DNA of 64,000 nt from Alphaproteobacteria bacterium (GTDB taxonomy: Bacteria > Pseudomonadota > Alphaproteobacteria > Reyranellales > Reyranellaceae): the NCBI GenBank assembly GCA_017308235.1, contig JAFKFL010000027.1, positions 124,001 through 188,000 of the forward strand, given 5' to 3'. The notes beneath the pieces are model-generated. The model saw only the letters and a list, made by a program, of their open reading frames with translations. It had not been told where the DNA came from and made no database searches. Position 1 is the stretch's first letter, and every line of letters starts with the position of its first letter. Below, piece by piece: positions 34,641 to 41,983 of the stretch. The translations under genes and the position numbers were made by a program.

Positions 34641-35408
34641 TCAGGACATGAGTTGCGAGAGAGGCGCCACGCGGCCGCCGCCCTGCTCGATCGTGCGCCG
34701 GATCGTGGTGGCGAGCTCGACCGCTCCTGGCGTGTCGCTGTGCACCAGGATGGAGCGGGCTTCGATGCGGATGCGTTGGCCATCGATGGTATCCACCGTA
34801 CCATCGTTCAACAGTTGGCTAACGCGCCGGGCGACCGCCTCTTGATCCTTGATCAACGATCCCGGGACCTTGCGCGAAACCAGGCGACCTTGAGTATCGT
34901 AGGCTCGATCGGCCAGGAATTTCCCCATGGTGCGTAAGCCGGCGCGCTGGGCGGCGAGGATCGTCTCGCTTCCAGGTGTCGTGGAGACGACGAGGTCGCG
35001 GTCAAAGGAAGCGACCGCGCCGATCAACGTCTCGGCCAAAGCACGATCGACTGATGCCATGTTGCCCAACGCGCCATGGAAATTCATATGGGTCACGCGG
35101 CAACCGGCTGCCTTTGCGATGGCATGCAGCGCGCCCAGTTGATAGAGCACGTGCTGCGTGAACTCGGCGGCGTTCACATCCATCGGGCGACGGCCAAAGC
35201 CTTCCAGATCGTCGAAGCCGACATGTGCGCCGATATCGACGCCGCGCGCCTTCGCGGTGGCCACCGTCCGCCCCATGATGACGGCATCCCCCGCGTGATA
35301 GCCGCAGGCGACATTGGCCGACGAAATGATACCCAACAGTGCCTCGTCGTCGGCAATGCGCCAGCGGCCGAAGCCTTCGCCCAGGTCGGAATTAAGATCG
35401 AGTTCCAT
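34641..35408 (-). CDS. pxpA: Divergent 5-oxoprolinase subunit A (LamB/YcsF family)
   Basis: The 255-residue protein from ATG 35408 begins MELDLNSDLGEGFG and keeps the family core SSANVACGYHAGDAVIM. PxpA acts with PxpBC in ATP-driven opening of 5-oxoproline. Several residues usual in E. coli-type PxpA differ: the V-K-P-H-G segment is MNFHGALG (108-115), the HP after GA is HVGF (62-65), and the C-terminal HGD is HSD (223-225). A related but different lactam or amide substrate is therefore possible. It overlaps the AccB-like gene start region by 17 bp. Confidence 0.85.
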   Translation of the reverse strand: MELDLNSDLGEGFGRWRIADDEALLGIISSANVACGYHAGDAVIMGRTVATAKARGVDIGAHVGFDDLEGFGRRPMDVNAAEFTQHVLYQLGALHAIAKAAGCRVTHMNFHGALGNMASVDRALAETLIGAVASFDRDLVVSTTPGSETILAAQRAGLRTMGKFLADRAYDTQGRLVSRKVPGSLIKDQEAVARRVSQLLNDGTVDTIDGQRIRIEARSILVHSDTPGAVELATTIRRTIEQGGGRVAPLSQLMS

Positions 35409-35796
35409 GGCGTCCCTCCGTCTCGGTTGTAATCTCGGCCAGCGGCATATCGGCATCGATCAGGCGGCCGGTCTCGACCAGAAGCCGTACCAGCACGCCG
35501 GCGCGGCCGGCGACAACCGGCCGATAGAGACGTTCGACTTGAATGAGGCCGATGACATCGCGCGCGCCCACCCTGTCGCCCGGCCGCGCGAACGGATCGG
35601 GCCGTGCGGGATGGCGGTCAAGGAATCGACCAGCTATTGGAGATCGCACGAGATGAAGACCACCTGCCGCTGGAAAGACCAGGCGCAAGCGCAGGCCCGG
35701 CTGCTCGAGCTCGATCTCACCCAAGCCCGCGGTTCGCGCCCACGCCGCGATCCCGCGAATGTCGTCGAGCGACAGCGGCTTTAGCGCATCGTTCAT
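35392..35796 (-). CDS. AccB-like biotin carboxyl carrier homologue lacking the biotin lysine
   Basis: The 134-residue protein has an AccB-like N-terminal helix region (SLDDIRGIAAWARTAGLGEI) and a C-terminal biotinyl-lipoyl barrel ending LVETGRLIDADMPLAEI. The loop that is E-A-M-K-M in biotin carriers reads Q-V-E-R-L here (residues 86-90), so the acceptor lysine is Arg89 (codon CGT, 35530-35532). It cannot be biotinylated at the normal position. It overlaps pxpC by 4 bp and pxpA by 17 bp. No accC is nearby. It may serve as a structural subunit. Confidence 0.8.
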   Translation of the reverse strand: MNDALKPLSLDDIRGIAAWARTAGLGEIELEQPGLRLRLVFPAAGGLHLVRSPIAGRFLDRHPARPDPFARPGDRVGARDVIGLIQVERLYRPVVAGRAGVLVRLLVETGRLIDADMPLAEITTETEGRHGTRS

Positions 35797-36782
35797 GACA
35801 GCGCATCGCCTCGGCAAAGGCGCGCCTGCGTTTCAACCTCCGCCAGGTACGTCGCTGTCTCCCGTTGCGCCGTAGCGGCCTGTTGCTGCGTTACCGACAC
35901 GAAGCGCAACCTCGCACCCGGTCGCGCTTGGCCCAAGCGCCACAAGTCGGCATCGATCACGACGCCGATCTTGGGGTAGCCGCCGGCCGAGTTGGCATCG
36001 CGAAGCTGGATGATGGGCTGCCCGGAAGGCGGCACCTGCACAATGCCCGGCACGATTCCGCTTGAGCGGATTTCCAGCGGCTGGTCGAGATGCAACGGCG
36101 TGCCCATCAATCGAAACCCCATCCGATTGCTCTGCGCACTCACGATCCAGGCTTCCTGCCAGAACGCACGGCGCGATGCCTCCGGGAAGGCATCGTGCTC
36201 GGCGGCGGGAACGACGCGAAGGACGGTCACGTCACGCGCTCCGTCAACGGCCGCTGCCGCGAGTGCTACTTCGGGCGGCTCCGCCCCGATGCCACCGTGG
36301 GGCTGCCGGGCCTGCGAGGCCGTGCCGCAAGCAAGCCTGTCGCCTGCTTCCAGCGCGCGACCTCGATGACCGCCGTAGCCAATACGCAGGCAGGTGCTGC
36401 GCGAGCCGAGCACGACAGGTACGTCCACGCCGCCCGCGATCGTCAGATACGAACGCGCCCCCGACACTGGCGACTGTAGCACGAGGCTTTGGCCTGCCCG
36501 GGCATTCGTGCTCCACCACGGCGGCAACAACGTGCCGTCGAGCCGCGCTCGACAATCGGCGCCGGTGATGGCCACGGCCACATCCGATCGGAACTTCACC
36601 TTGAACGGGAACATCTGGATCTCGATGCCGGCCGCGCCTGCGGGGTTACCGAGCAGCAGATTGCCCGTCGCGAGAGCCACATCGTCCATCGCGCCCGACG
36701 TTCCCACGCCATAATGACGAGCGCCGAAGCGGCCGAGGTCCTGAACCGAATTCAGAGGCGGCGTCTGCACGATCTCGATCAT
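35793..36782 (-). CDS. pxpC: 5-oxoprolinase subunit C (KipA/urea carboxylase-related)
   Basis: The 329-residue protein of the biotin-dependent carboxyltransferase/KipA family begins MIEIVQTPPLNSVQDLGRFG with YGVGTSGAMDDVAL. It has AYLTIAGG-like SYLTIAGGVDVPVVLGSRST and the C-terminal GIVPGIVQVPPSGQPII. PxpC works with PxpB and PxpA to phosphorylate and open 5-oxoproline. It overlaps pxpB by 4 bp and the AccB-like gene by 4 bp. The name does not imply that this protein itself binds biotin. Confidence 0.9.
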   Translation of the reverse strand: MIEIVQTPPLNSVQDLGRFGARHYGVGTSGAMDDVALATGNLLLGNPAGAAGIEIQMFPFKVKFRSDVAVAITGADCRARLDGTLLPPWWSTNARAGQSLVLQSPVSGARSYLTIAGGVDVPVVLGSRSTCLRIGYGGHRGRALEAGDRLACGTASQARQPHGGIGAEPPEVALAAAAVDGARDVTVLRVVPAAEHDAFPEASRRAFWQEAWIVSAQSNRMGFRLMGTPLHLDQPLEIRSSGIVPGIVQVPPSGQPIIQLRDANSAGGYPKIGVVIDADLWRLGQARPGARLRFVSVTQQQAATAQRETATYLAEVETQARLCRGDALS

Positions 36783-37438
36783 GCGACGATCGCCTCGATG
36801 CGGAAGCGGACCCGGTCGCCCGGGTAGAGCACCGACGGCGGATCACGGAGCGGATCGAACGGCACCAGCGGCTCGCTGAGACAACCGATGGCGTTCCAGC
36901 CGCTGGGACCCGCGGCGGCACCGATCGAAGTCTGTATCCCGCCGATGGCGATCGTGCCGGTTTGCTTGCGCATCACCGGCTCGTTCTTGCGCGGCGTAAA
37001 AAGGCGTGGATCGAGTCCGAACAGATAACCGAAGCCCGGCGAACTGCCGGGCGCAAAGACGACATAGTCGGTGGCGGCGTGGAGTTGCGCAGTCTCTCTG
37101 GGCGTCATCCCTGCACGATCAGCGACGAGGCCAAGATCATCGCCAAGCTCTCCACCGTAGATGACCGGCAGCTCGACCAACCGGCCCGCCTCCGGCGTAT
37201 CGTTCACAGTGGGCCACGTCGACAGCAACCTCGCCTGCAAGGCCTCCGGATCGCAGCTTTGCGCGTCGAAGATCACCAAGAGGTTCGACATGCCGGAAGC
37301 GGCTTCACGGATGCCAGGCCAATCGGCTACCTGGCGTGCCAGTGCCCAAATGCGGCGCTGGTTCGCCAGATCGAGTGCGCCCGGCGCCTGGAACAGGAGC
37401 GCCGAGCTGCCCATCGGGCTCACTCTCGGTTGTTCCAC
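36779..37438 (-). CDS. pxpB: 5-oxoprolinase subunit B (KipI family)
   Basis: The 219-residue KipI-type protein has SPMGSSALLFQAPG at the N-terminus and LVELPVIYGGELGDDLGLVA in the middle. The active-site region is YVVFAPGSSPGFGYLFGLD, with TIAIGGIQTSIGAAAGPSGW near the end. Start GTG at 37438 is supported by AGGGGGTGAC just upstream; ATG at residue 9 is an alternative. It overlaps pxpC by 4 bp and follows the aminotransferase by 27 bp. Confidence 0.9.
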   Translation of the reverse strand: MEQPRVSPMGSSALLFQAPGALDLANQRRIWALARQVADWPGIREAASGMSNLLVIFDAQSCDPEALQARLLSTWPTVNDTPEAGRLVELPVIYGGELGDDLGLVADRAGMTPRETAQLHAATDYVVFAPGSSPGFGYLFGLDPRLFTPRKNEPVMRKQTGTIAIGGIQTSIGAAAGPSGWNAIGCLSEPLVPFDPLRDPPSVLYPGDRVRFRIEAIVA

Positions 37439-37465
37439 GTCACCCCCTGTTCGCGTGCAATCGCC

Positions 37466-38659
37466 TCAGGTGAGTTCGCGGCAGAAAGCCACGATACGCC
37501 GGCAGCCTTCGCGCAAGCGTTCGGTGTCCGTGGCGTAGGAGACGCGCACATAGGGGCTGAGCCCATAGGCGGCACCCTGCACGATCGCGACATGCTTCTC
37601 ATTCAGCAAAGCCATCACGAAATCGCGGTCGGTCTCAATGCGCTGGCCGCCGGCACTGGTGCGGCCGATGCAGCCTGCGATGTTTGGGAAGACATAGAAC
37701 GCGCCTTCGGGCGTGCTGCAATGCATGCCCGGCGCTTCATTCAGCATGCCGACAACCAGGTCGCGCCGTTCTCGGTAGGCTTCGGCGCGCGCTCGCAAAA
37801 GATCCTGCGGGCCATCGAGCGCCGCCGTCGCGGCCGCCTGTCCGATCGTGGACACGCCGCTGGTCGTCTGGCCCTGGACATTCAGCATGGCATTGATCAG
37901 CGGTTTCGGTCCGCCGGCATAACCAATGCGCCAGCCGGTCATGGCATAGGCCTTGGAAGCGCCGTTCACTGTCAGCACCCGATCGCGCAACTTCGGCTCG
38001 ACCTGGGCGATGGTGCAGAACTCGAAATCGCCGTAGATCAGGTGCTCGTACATGTCATCGGTCATGACCATGACGTGCGGATGCTTCAGGATCACGTCGG
38101 CCAGGGCCCGCATCTCGCTTCGCGTGCAGGCCGCACCGGTCGGGTTGCTGGGGAAATTCAGGATCACCCATTTCGTCTTTGGCGTGATGGCGGCATCGAG
38201 GTCTTCGGGCCGCAACTTGAAGCCGCTGTTCTCCGTGCACCGCACGATCACCGGCACGCCGCCCGCGAACTTCACCATCTCGGTGTAGCTTACCCAGCAC
38301 GGTACCGGCACGACGACCTCGTCGCCCGGATCGACCGACGCCATCAACGCATTGAAGATCGCTTGCTTGCCGCCGTTGGTCACAATGATTTCGTCGACCG
38401 CATAGTCGAGATCATTGTCCCTCTTGAACTTGCGCTGGATTGCTTTCTTCAGTGCCACCGTGCCGCTCTGGGGCGGATATTTCGTATCGCCACCCTGCGC
38501 GGCCTGCCCCGCCGCCTGCACGGCATTGTCGGGAGTCGCAAAATCGGGCTCGCCCTGCGAGAGCGCAATGACATCTCCCCCCTTGGCCCGCGCCAACGCG
38601 GTCATAGCACTCGATGCCCCAACAGCAACATCTCGCAGACGAGCAGCAGGAACGAACAT
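37466..38659 (-). CDS. Class I aminotransferase, catabolic paralogue
   Basis: The 397-residue PLP enzyme from ATG 38659 has NFPSNPTGAACT, MTDDMYEHLIYG and the PLP lysine in NGASKAYAMTGWRIGYAGG. It is very similar along its length to the aminotransferase at 15009-16211. Here it is the first gene of the pxp operon, so it probably handles an amino acid made or consumed by lactam opening, for example glutamate or an analogue. A palindrome like the one upstream of the opposite operon lies in its promoter region (38717-38734). Confidence 0.88.
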   Translation of the reverse strand: MFVPAARLRDVAVGASSAMTALARAKGGDVIALSQGEPDFATPDNAVQAAGQAAQGGDTKYPPQSGTVALKKAIQRKFKRDNDLDYAVDEIIVTNGGKQAIFNALMASVDPGDEVVVPVPCWVSYTEMVKFAGGVPVIVRCTENSGFKLRPEDLDAAITPKTKWVILNFPSNPTGAACTRSEMRALADVILKHPHVMVMTDDMYEHLIYGDFEFCTIAQVEPKLRDRVLTVNGASKAYAMTGWRIGYAGGPKPLINAMLNVQGQTTSGVSTIGQAAATAALDGPQDLLRARAEAYRERRDLVVGMLNEAPGMHCSTPEGAFYVFPNIAGCIGRTSAGGQRIETDRDFVMALLNEKHVAIVQGAAYGLSPYVRVSYATDTERLREGCRRIVAFCRELT

Positions 38660-38716
38660 GATGACGCCCTTCCAACAAGAATTGAGTTTGATCGATCGTA
38701 TCGTACAATCAAATGT

Positions 38717-38734
38717 CATTTTATAGAACGAAAA
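38717..38734. promoter_or_regulatory. Candidate IclR operator upstream of the aminotransferase/pxp operon
   Basis: CATTTTATAGAACGAAAA lies 58-75 bp upstream of the aminotransferase ATG. Aligned with CATTTCATTAAATGAAAT at 39565-39582 it matches at 13 of 18 positions, with the same arm layout (TTTYAT, 3 bp, AYGAAA). The two copies lie on either side of the IclR gene. Assignment to that regulator is inference. Confidence 0.4.
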
Positions 38735-38803
38735 GGTCGCGTCAACTCGATGAGCTATGCCTGCAAGAGCCCCGGCCGATTCCTTCGATCGAATGGTGCG
38801 TTG

Positions 38804-39490
38804 CTAGGGCGCCCAGCCAAAGATGGTGGAGAGTTCGGCGGCGGATTTGGCGAGCAGTGGCGCCAGCACGCTTGCGGAATCGGCTGTTAGACGGAAGGCC
38901 GGACCCGACAAAGTCAGGGCTCCGATGAATGTGCTCCCGCCACCCAGGATCGGCGCACTCATCGATGCGGTCTCCGCAATGCGCAAGCCCGACGTGAAGA
39001 TCGGCGCGAACGGCCCATCGACCGCCCCCACGTTGCGCCCAGGCAAGCGCCGGAGAACAAGTCCGGTTGCCGTCTCATCCGCCGTCAATGGCGACGCTTG
39101 CGCAAGCGGTGCCGCGTCGCGAACAGCCTGGTCCGCTTCCACGCGCACCACGCAAATCCGCATGTTTCCTTCGACCAGATAGAAGGAAGCGCTCTCCCCG
39201 GCTTCGGCCGCCAGCGCGACCAAGCGGGGCCTGACTTCGCGGTCGAGATGGAGCGACTCTCGAAAGATCGCTGCCAACGACAAGAGCTGCCCACCCAGCC
39301 GGAATCCGCCAACCGGAAGTTTCACCAGAAGGTTGGCGCGCTGCAGGGACACCGCCAACCGCAGGATGGTGCTTTTGTTGAGACCTGTCCGGTTCGCGAG
39401 CTCCGCCAAGGTCAAGGCGCCATCTCCCGGACGAAAGGCCTGGAGCAGAGCCAGCGCCCTATCGACTGCTATCGTGCCTTCGCCACTCAT
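38804..39490 (-). CDS. IclR family transcriptional regulator
   Basis: The 228-residue regulator has an N-terminal winged helix (ALTLAELANRTGLNKSTILR) and a C-terminal GAF-like effector domain (GESASFYLVEGNMRICVVRV, with ASPLTADETATGLVLRR). IclR proteins usually bind small carboxylic acids. It is transcribed away from the TctC-RraA operon and toward the aminotransferase-pxp operon. That central position suggests control of both catabolic arms. ATG at 39490. Confidence 0.92.
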   Translation of the reverse strand: MSGEGTIAVDRALALLQAFRPGDGALTLAELANRTGLNKSTILRLAVSLQRANLLVKLPVGGFRLGGQLLSLAAIFRESLHLDREVRPRLVALAAEAGESASFYLVEGNMRICVVRVEADQAVRDAAPLAQASPLTADETATGLVLRRLPGRNVGAVDGPFAPIFTSGLRIAETASMSAPILGGGSTFIGALTLSGPAFRLTADSASVLAPLLAKSAAELSTIFGWAP

Positions 39491-39565
39491 TGCCGCGCGC
39501 CCTTTGTCCTTAATTCCTATCCATAGCTTGCCGAACGACAGCTCGGATAGGTGGTTGCAATTATC

Positions 39566-39582
39566 ATTTCATTAAATGAAAT
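39566..39582. promoter_or_regulatory. Candidate IclR operator, 17-bp palindrome
   Basis: ATTTCATTAAATGAAAT is a perfect 7-bp inverted repeat around TAA, in an AT-rich island between the IclR gene and the TctC gene. A TTGCAA box (39555-39560) lies 5 bp upstream, so a bound regulator would cover the plus-strand promoter. A second inverted repeat, CCTATCC (39516-39522) and GGATAGG (39545-39551), lies closer to the IclR start and might serve autoregulation. Confidence 0.5.
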
Positions 39583-39646
39583 ATATTGTCATCTGATGCA
39601 ACGGCAATTAAATTGAAGCCGCTTGGTTGCTTCAGAAGGGTTCACC

Positions 39647-40600
39647 ATGAAGCGTCGCTCGTTGCTTGCCCTCCCCGCTCTGCTGGCTGCGCCGCATGTG
39701 GTGCGCGCTCAAAAGAGCTATCCCAACGAACCCATCTCGCTTGTGGTCGGCCTCGCTCCCGGCGGTTCCGGCGACGGCACGATGCGCATGGTGGCGGCCA
39801 AGGCGACCGAGGAACTCGGCGTGCAAATGATCGTCGACAACCACCCCGGCGGCGCGCAGACGATCGCACCCACCAAGGTCATGCGAAGCAAGCCCGATGG
39901 TTACACGCTCGTGCAGACCACGACGAGCGCATTTGGAACAGTCCCCTATTTCCAGCACGTGCCGTACAATGTCGAAACGGATTTCACGTACATTGGCCAA
40001 TACGCAAGGCTTCCGTCGCCCAACTACGTGCTCACGGAAAGTCCGATCCGGAGCTGGGCGCAGCTGATCGACTTCGCAAAAGCGAATCCAGGCAAGCTGC
40101 GGTGGGCGGCGGCGACTCCGTTTTCCGCACCGCATCTCGCCAATGCCGCAGCCTTCCAGCAGCTCGGACTCGATACCATCTTCGTGCCTTTCAAAGGCGG
40201 CGCCGAAGCCGTTTCGGCCCTGCTCGCCGGTCAGATCGATCTGGTCGTCTCGTCGGACTACGGCCCGTTCTTGTCGGCCGGGAAGGTTCGACTGCTTTCG
40301 GAGATCGGTGACGACCGCATGCCGGGCATGGAAAACATCCCGACCTTCGGTGAGCTCGGCTACCCGTTGCCGGTACGAATCATTTTCGGAATCGCGGGCC
40401 CCGCGAACTTGCCGCAGAACGTCGTCCAAACCTGGACCAACACACTTCGGAAAATTAGCGCTTCTCCCGACTGGACGACTCTCCTAGGGCGTTACATGGC
40501 GCTGCCGTCGCTGGTGCTCGGCGATGATTTTCGCAAGCAAATGGTCGACGACTACCAACGGCTCGGCAAGATCCTGCCGGGGCTCAAGATCGAACATTAG
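39647..40600 (+). CDS. Tripartite tricarboxylate transporter substrate-binding protein (Bug/TctC family)
   Basis: The 317-residue protein from ATG 39647 (AGAAGGG upstream) has a twin-arginine-like leader (MKRRSLLALPALLAAPHVVR then A). It has ISLVVGLAPGGSGDGTMRMV, VDNHPGGAQTIAP and ANPGKLRWAAATP. It is the periplasmic receptor of the TctABC system encoded 1-3 kb downstream and heads the plus-strand operon controlled, presumably, by the adjacent IclR regulator. Confidence 0.92.
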   Translation: MKRRSLLALPALLAAPHVVRAQKSYPNEPISLVVGLAPGGSGDGTMRMVAAKATEELGVQMIVDNHPGGAQTIAPTKVMRSKPDGYTLVQTTTSAFGTVPYFQHVPYNVETDFTYIGQYARLPSPNYVLTESPIRSWAQLIDFAKANPGKLRWAAATPFSAPHLANAAAFQQLGLDTIFVPFKGGAEAVSALLAGQIDLVVSSDYGPFLSAGKVRLLSEIGDDRMPGMENIPTFGELGYPLPVRIIFGIAGPANLPQNVVQTWTNTLRKISASPDWTTLLGRYMALPSLVLGDDFRKQMVDDYQRLGKILPGLKIEH

Positions 40601-40615
40601 ATCGGAGGACATGCA

Positions 40616-41302
40616 ATGATCGGCTTCAGGATTCTCGAGCGCCACCGCCAGGTCGACAAAGCGACCATCGAGAAGTTTCGAGAGATTCCGGTCGCCAACG
40701 TAAGCGATGTGATGTCTCGCATGACGGCAGGCGGCGCGGCGCTTCGCCCCCTGCACACAGGCGGCGTCCTGGCTGGTCCGGCCGTCACGGTGAAGACCCG
40801 CCCTGGCGACAATCTCATGGTGCATCATGCCTTCAACACGGCAGCGCCTGGCGATGTCATCGTGGTCGACGCCGGTGGCGACCTTACGAACTCCATTGTC
40901 GGCGAACTCATGCTCACTCACGCTAAAGTGCGTGGCCTGGCCGGTGTCGTGATCTATGGCGCCGTGCGCGACTACGGTTGGATCAAGAGCCATGACTTTC
41001 CGGTCTATGCTGCTGGCGTCACGCATCGCGGCCCCTACAAGAACGGCCCGGCAGAATTGAACGTGCCGATCGCTGTCGACGGCATGGTCATCGAGCCGGG
41101 CGACTTGATCCTCGGTGACGACGACGGATTACTTTGCATTCCGTATGACGTAACCGCGAGCGTCTACAAGGAGGCGAAAGCGAAGAACGACGCGGAGCAA
41201 CTCAGCATGCGCGCCACGCTCAGCGGCACGAGCGATCGGGCGTGGGTTCTCGAGGCACTAAAGAAAAGCGGTTGCGTCTTTCCAGGTAAGTCGCAGCCCT
41301 AG
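40616..41302 (+). CDS. RraA/HMG-aldolase family protein
   Basis: The 228-residue protein has IPVANVSDVMSRM, GGVLAGPAVTVKTRPGDN, a GELMLTHAKVRGLAGVVIYG core with the substrate-binding Arg, and GAVRDYGWI carrying the Arg-Asp metal/catalytic pair. The fold is shared by the RNase E inhibitor RraA and by pyruvate aldolases such as 4-hydroxy-4-methyl-2-oxoglutarate aldolase. In a TctABC/CoA-lyase operon the aldolase role is far more likely. RBS GGAGG precedes the ATG. Confidence 0.87.
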   Translation: MIGFRILERHRQVDKATIEKFREIPVANVSDVMSRMTAGGAALRPLHTGGVLAGPAVTVKTRPGDNLMVHHAFNTAAPGDVIVVDAGGDLTNSIVGELMLTHAKVRGLAGVVIYGAVRDYGWIKSHDFPVYAAGVTHRGPYKNGPAELNVPIAVDGMVIEPGDLILGDDDGLLCIPYDVTASVYKEAKAKNDAEQLSMRATLSGTSDRAWVLEALKKSGCVFPGKSQP

Positions 41303-41420
41303 CCTCCGATAGAATTACCGGTCCGTCGGCGAGCCGCTCATACGGCCGCGATGGACCGGCGACGAACATATCGGCCATCCGGCTCGGCTTGGCCAATCTG
41401 CTCTGGCGCCAACTTGCCAC

Positions 41421-41448
41421 TTGGGCTAATCGGCTTGGGCTAATCGGC
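41421..41448 (+). repeat. 14-bp tandem duplication
   Basis: TTGGGCTAATCGGC occurs twice without a gap (41421-41434 and 41435-41448), in the 230-bp gap between the rraA-like gene and tctB. No gene is seen in that gap. The copy number could vary between strains by slippage. Confidence 0.8.
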
Positions 41449-41532
41449 CCAACTGTGGTTATCTGCGGCGCGGGGCTGGTCGGCCTGTTGGGCCCAAAAT
41501 TACGCAATAGTACGTGTTATGGGGAGGCATCG

Positions 41533-41982
41533 TTGAGCCGATTGCTAAGCAAGGACTTCTTGTCCGGGGTGATGTTTATCGCCTTCGGCCTGGTAACGCT
41601 TTATTTCGGTCGAAATCTAGCGGTCGGTACTCCGGTGCGCATGGGACCAGGCTATGTCCCCAACATGTTGTCCTACATCCTGCTGGTGCTCGGCCTGATC
41701 ATTGCCGGTTTCGCCTTGCTGAAGGGCGGTGAGCAGGTCGAAGCGCCGCAACTGCGACCGATCGTGATGGTGACGATCGGCATCATCGCCTTTGGATTGC
41801 TGTTCGAGACGACGGGCATGTTGCCCGCGCTCGTCGCCCTCGTCCTGCTCTCGTCGCTCGGCGGCACCGAGTTCAAGCTGATCGAGGTCCTGGGCAACAT
41901 CGTGGTCCTGGCGATCCTTTGCGTCATCGTGTTCAAGGTCGGCCTCGGGATGAACATCACTGTCCTGAATGGAGTCTGGTGA
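41533..41982 (+). CDS. tctB: Tripartite tricarboxylate transporter small membrane subunit
   Basis: The 149-residue TctB-type protein has four hydrophobic segments (FLSGVMFIAFGLVTLYFG, MLSYILLVLGLIIAGFALL, PIVMVTIGIIAFGLLF, ALVALVLLSSL with NIVVLAILCVIVF). Start TTG at 41533 is chosen because GGGGAGG lies 5 nt upstream and the length fits the family; the frame is open further upstream without conserved sequence. With TctA it forms the inner-membrane part of the importer. A 1-bp gap separates its stop from the tctA ATG. Confidence 0.85.
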   Translation: MSRLLSKDFLSGVMFIAFGLVTLYFGRNLAVGTPVRMGPGYVPNMLSYILLVLGLIIAGFALLKGGEQVEAPQLRPIVMVTIGIIAFGLLFETTGMLPALVALVLLSSLGGTEFKLIEVLGNIVVLAILCVIVFKVGLGMNITVLNGVW

Positions 41983-41983
41983 G

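Noticed and set aside
36962..38890. 642-codon plus-strand open frame opposite pxpB, the aminotransferase and the IclR end
   Set aside because: It is antisense to three genes with clear family motifs, is rich in His/Arg as high-G+C shadow frames are, and has no recognisable domain.
40616..41302. Reading the RraA-family gene as an RNase E regulator
   Set aside because: The operon is catabolic and the metal/substrate motif of pyruvate aldolases is present, so the aldolase role fits better.
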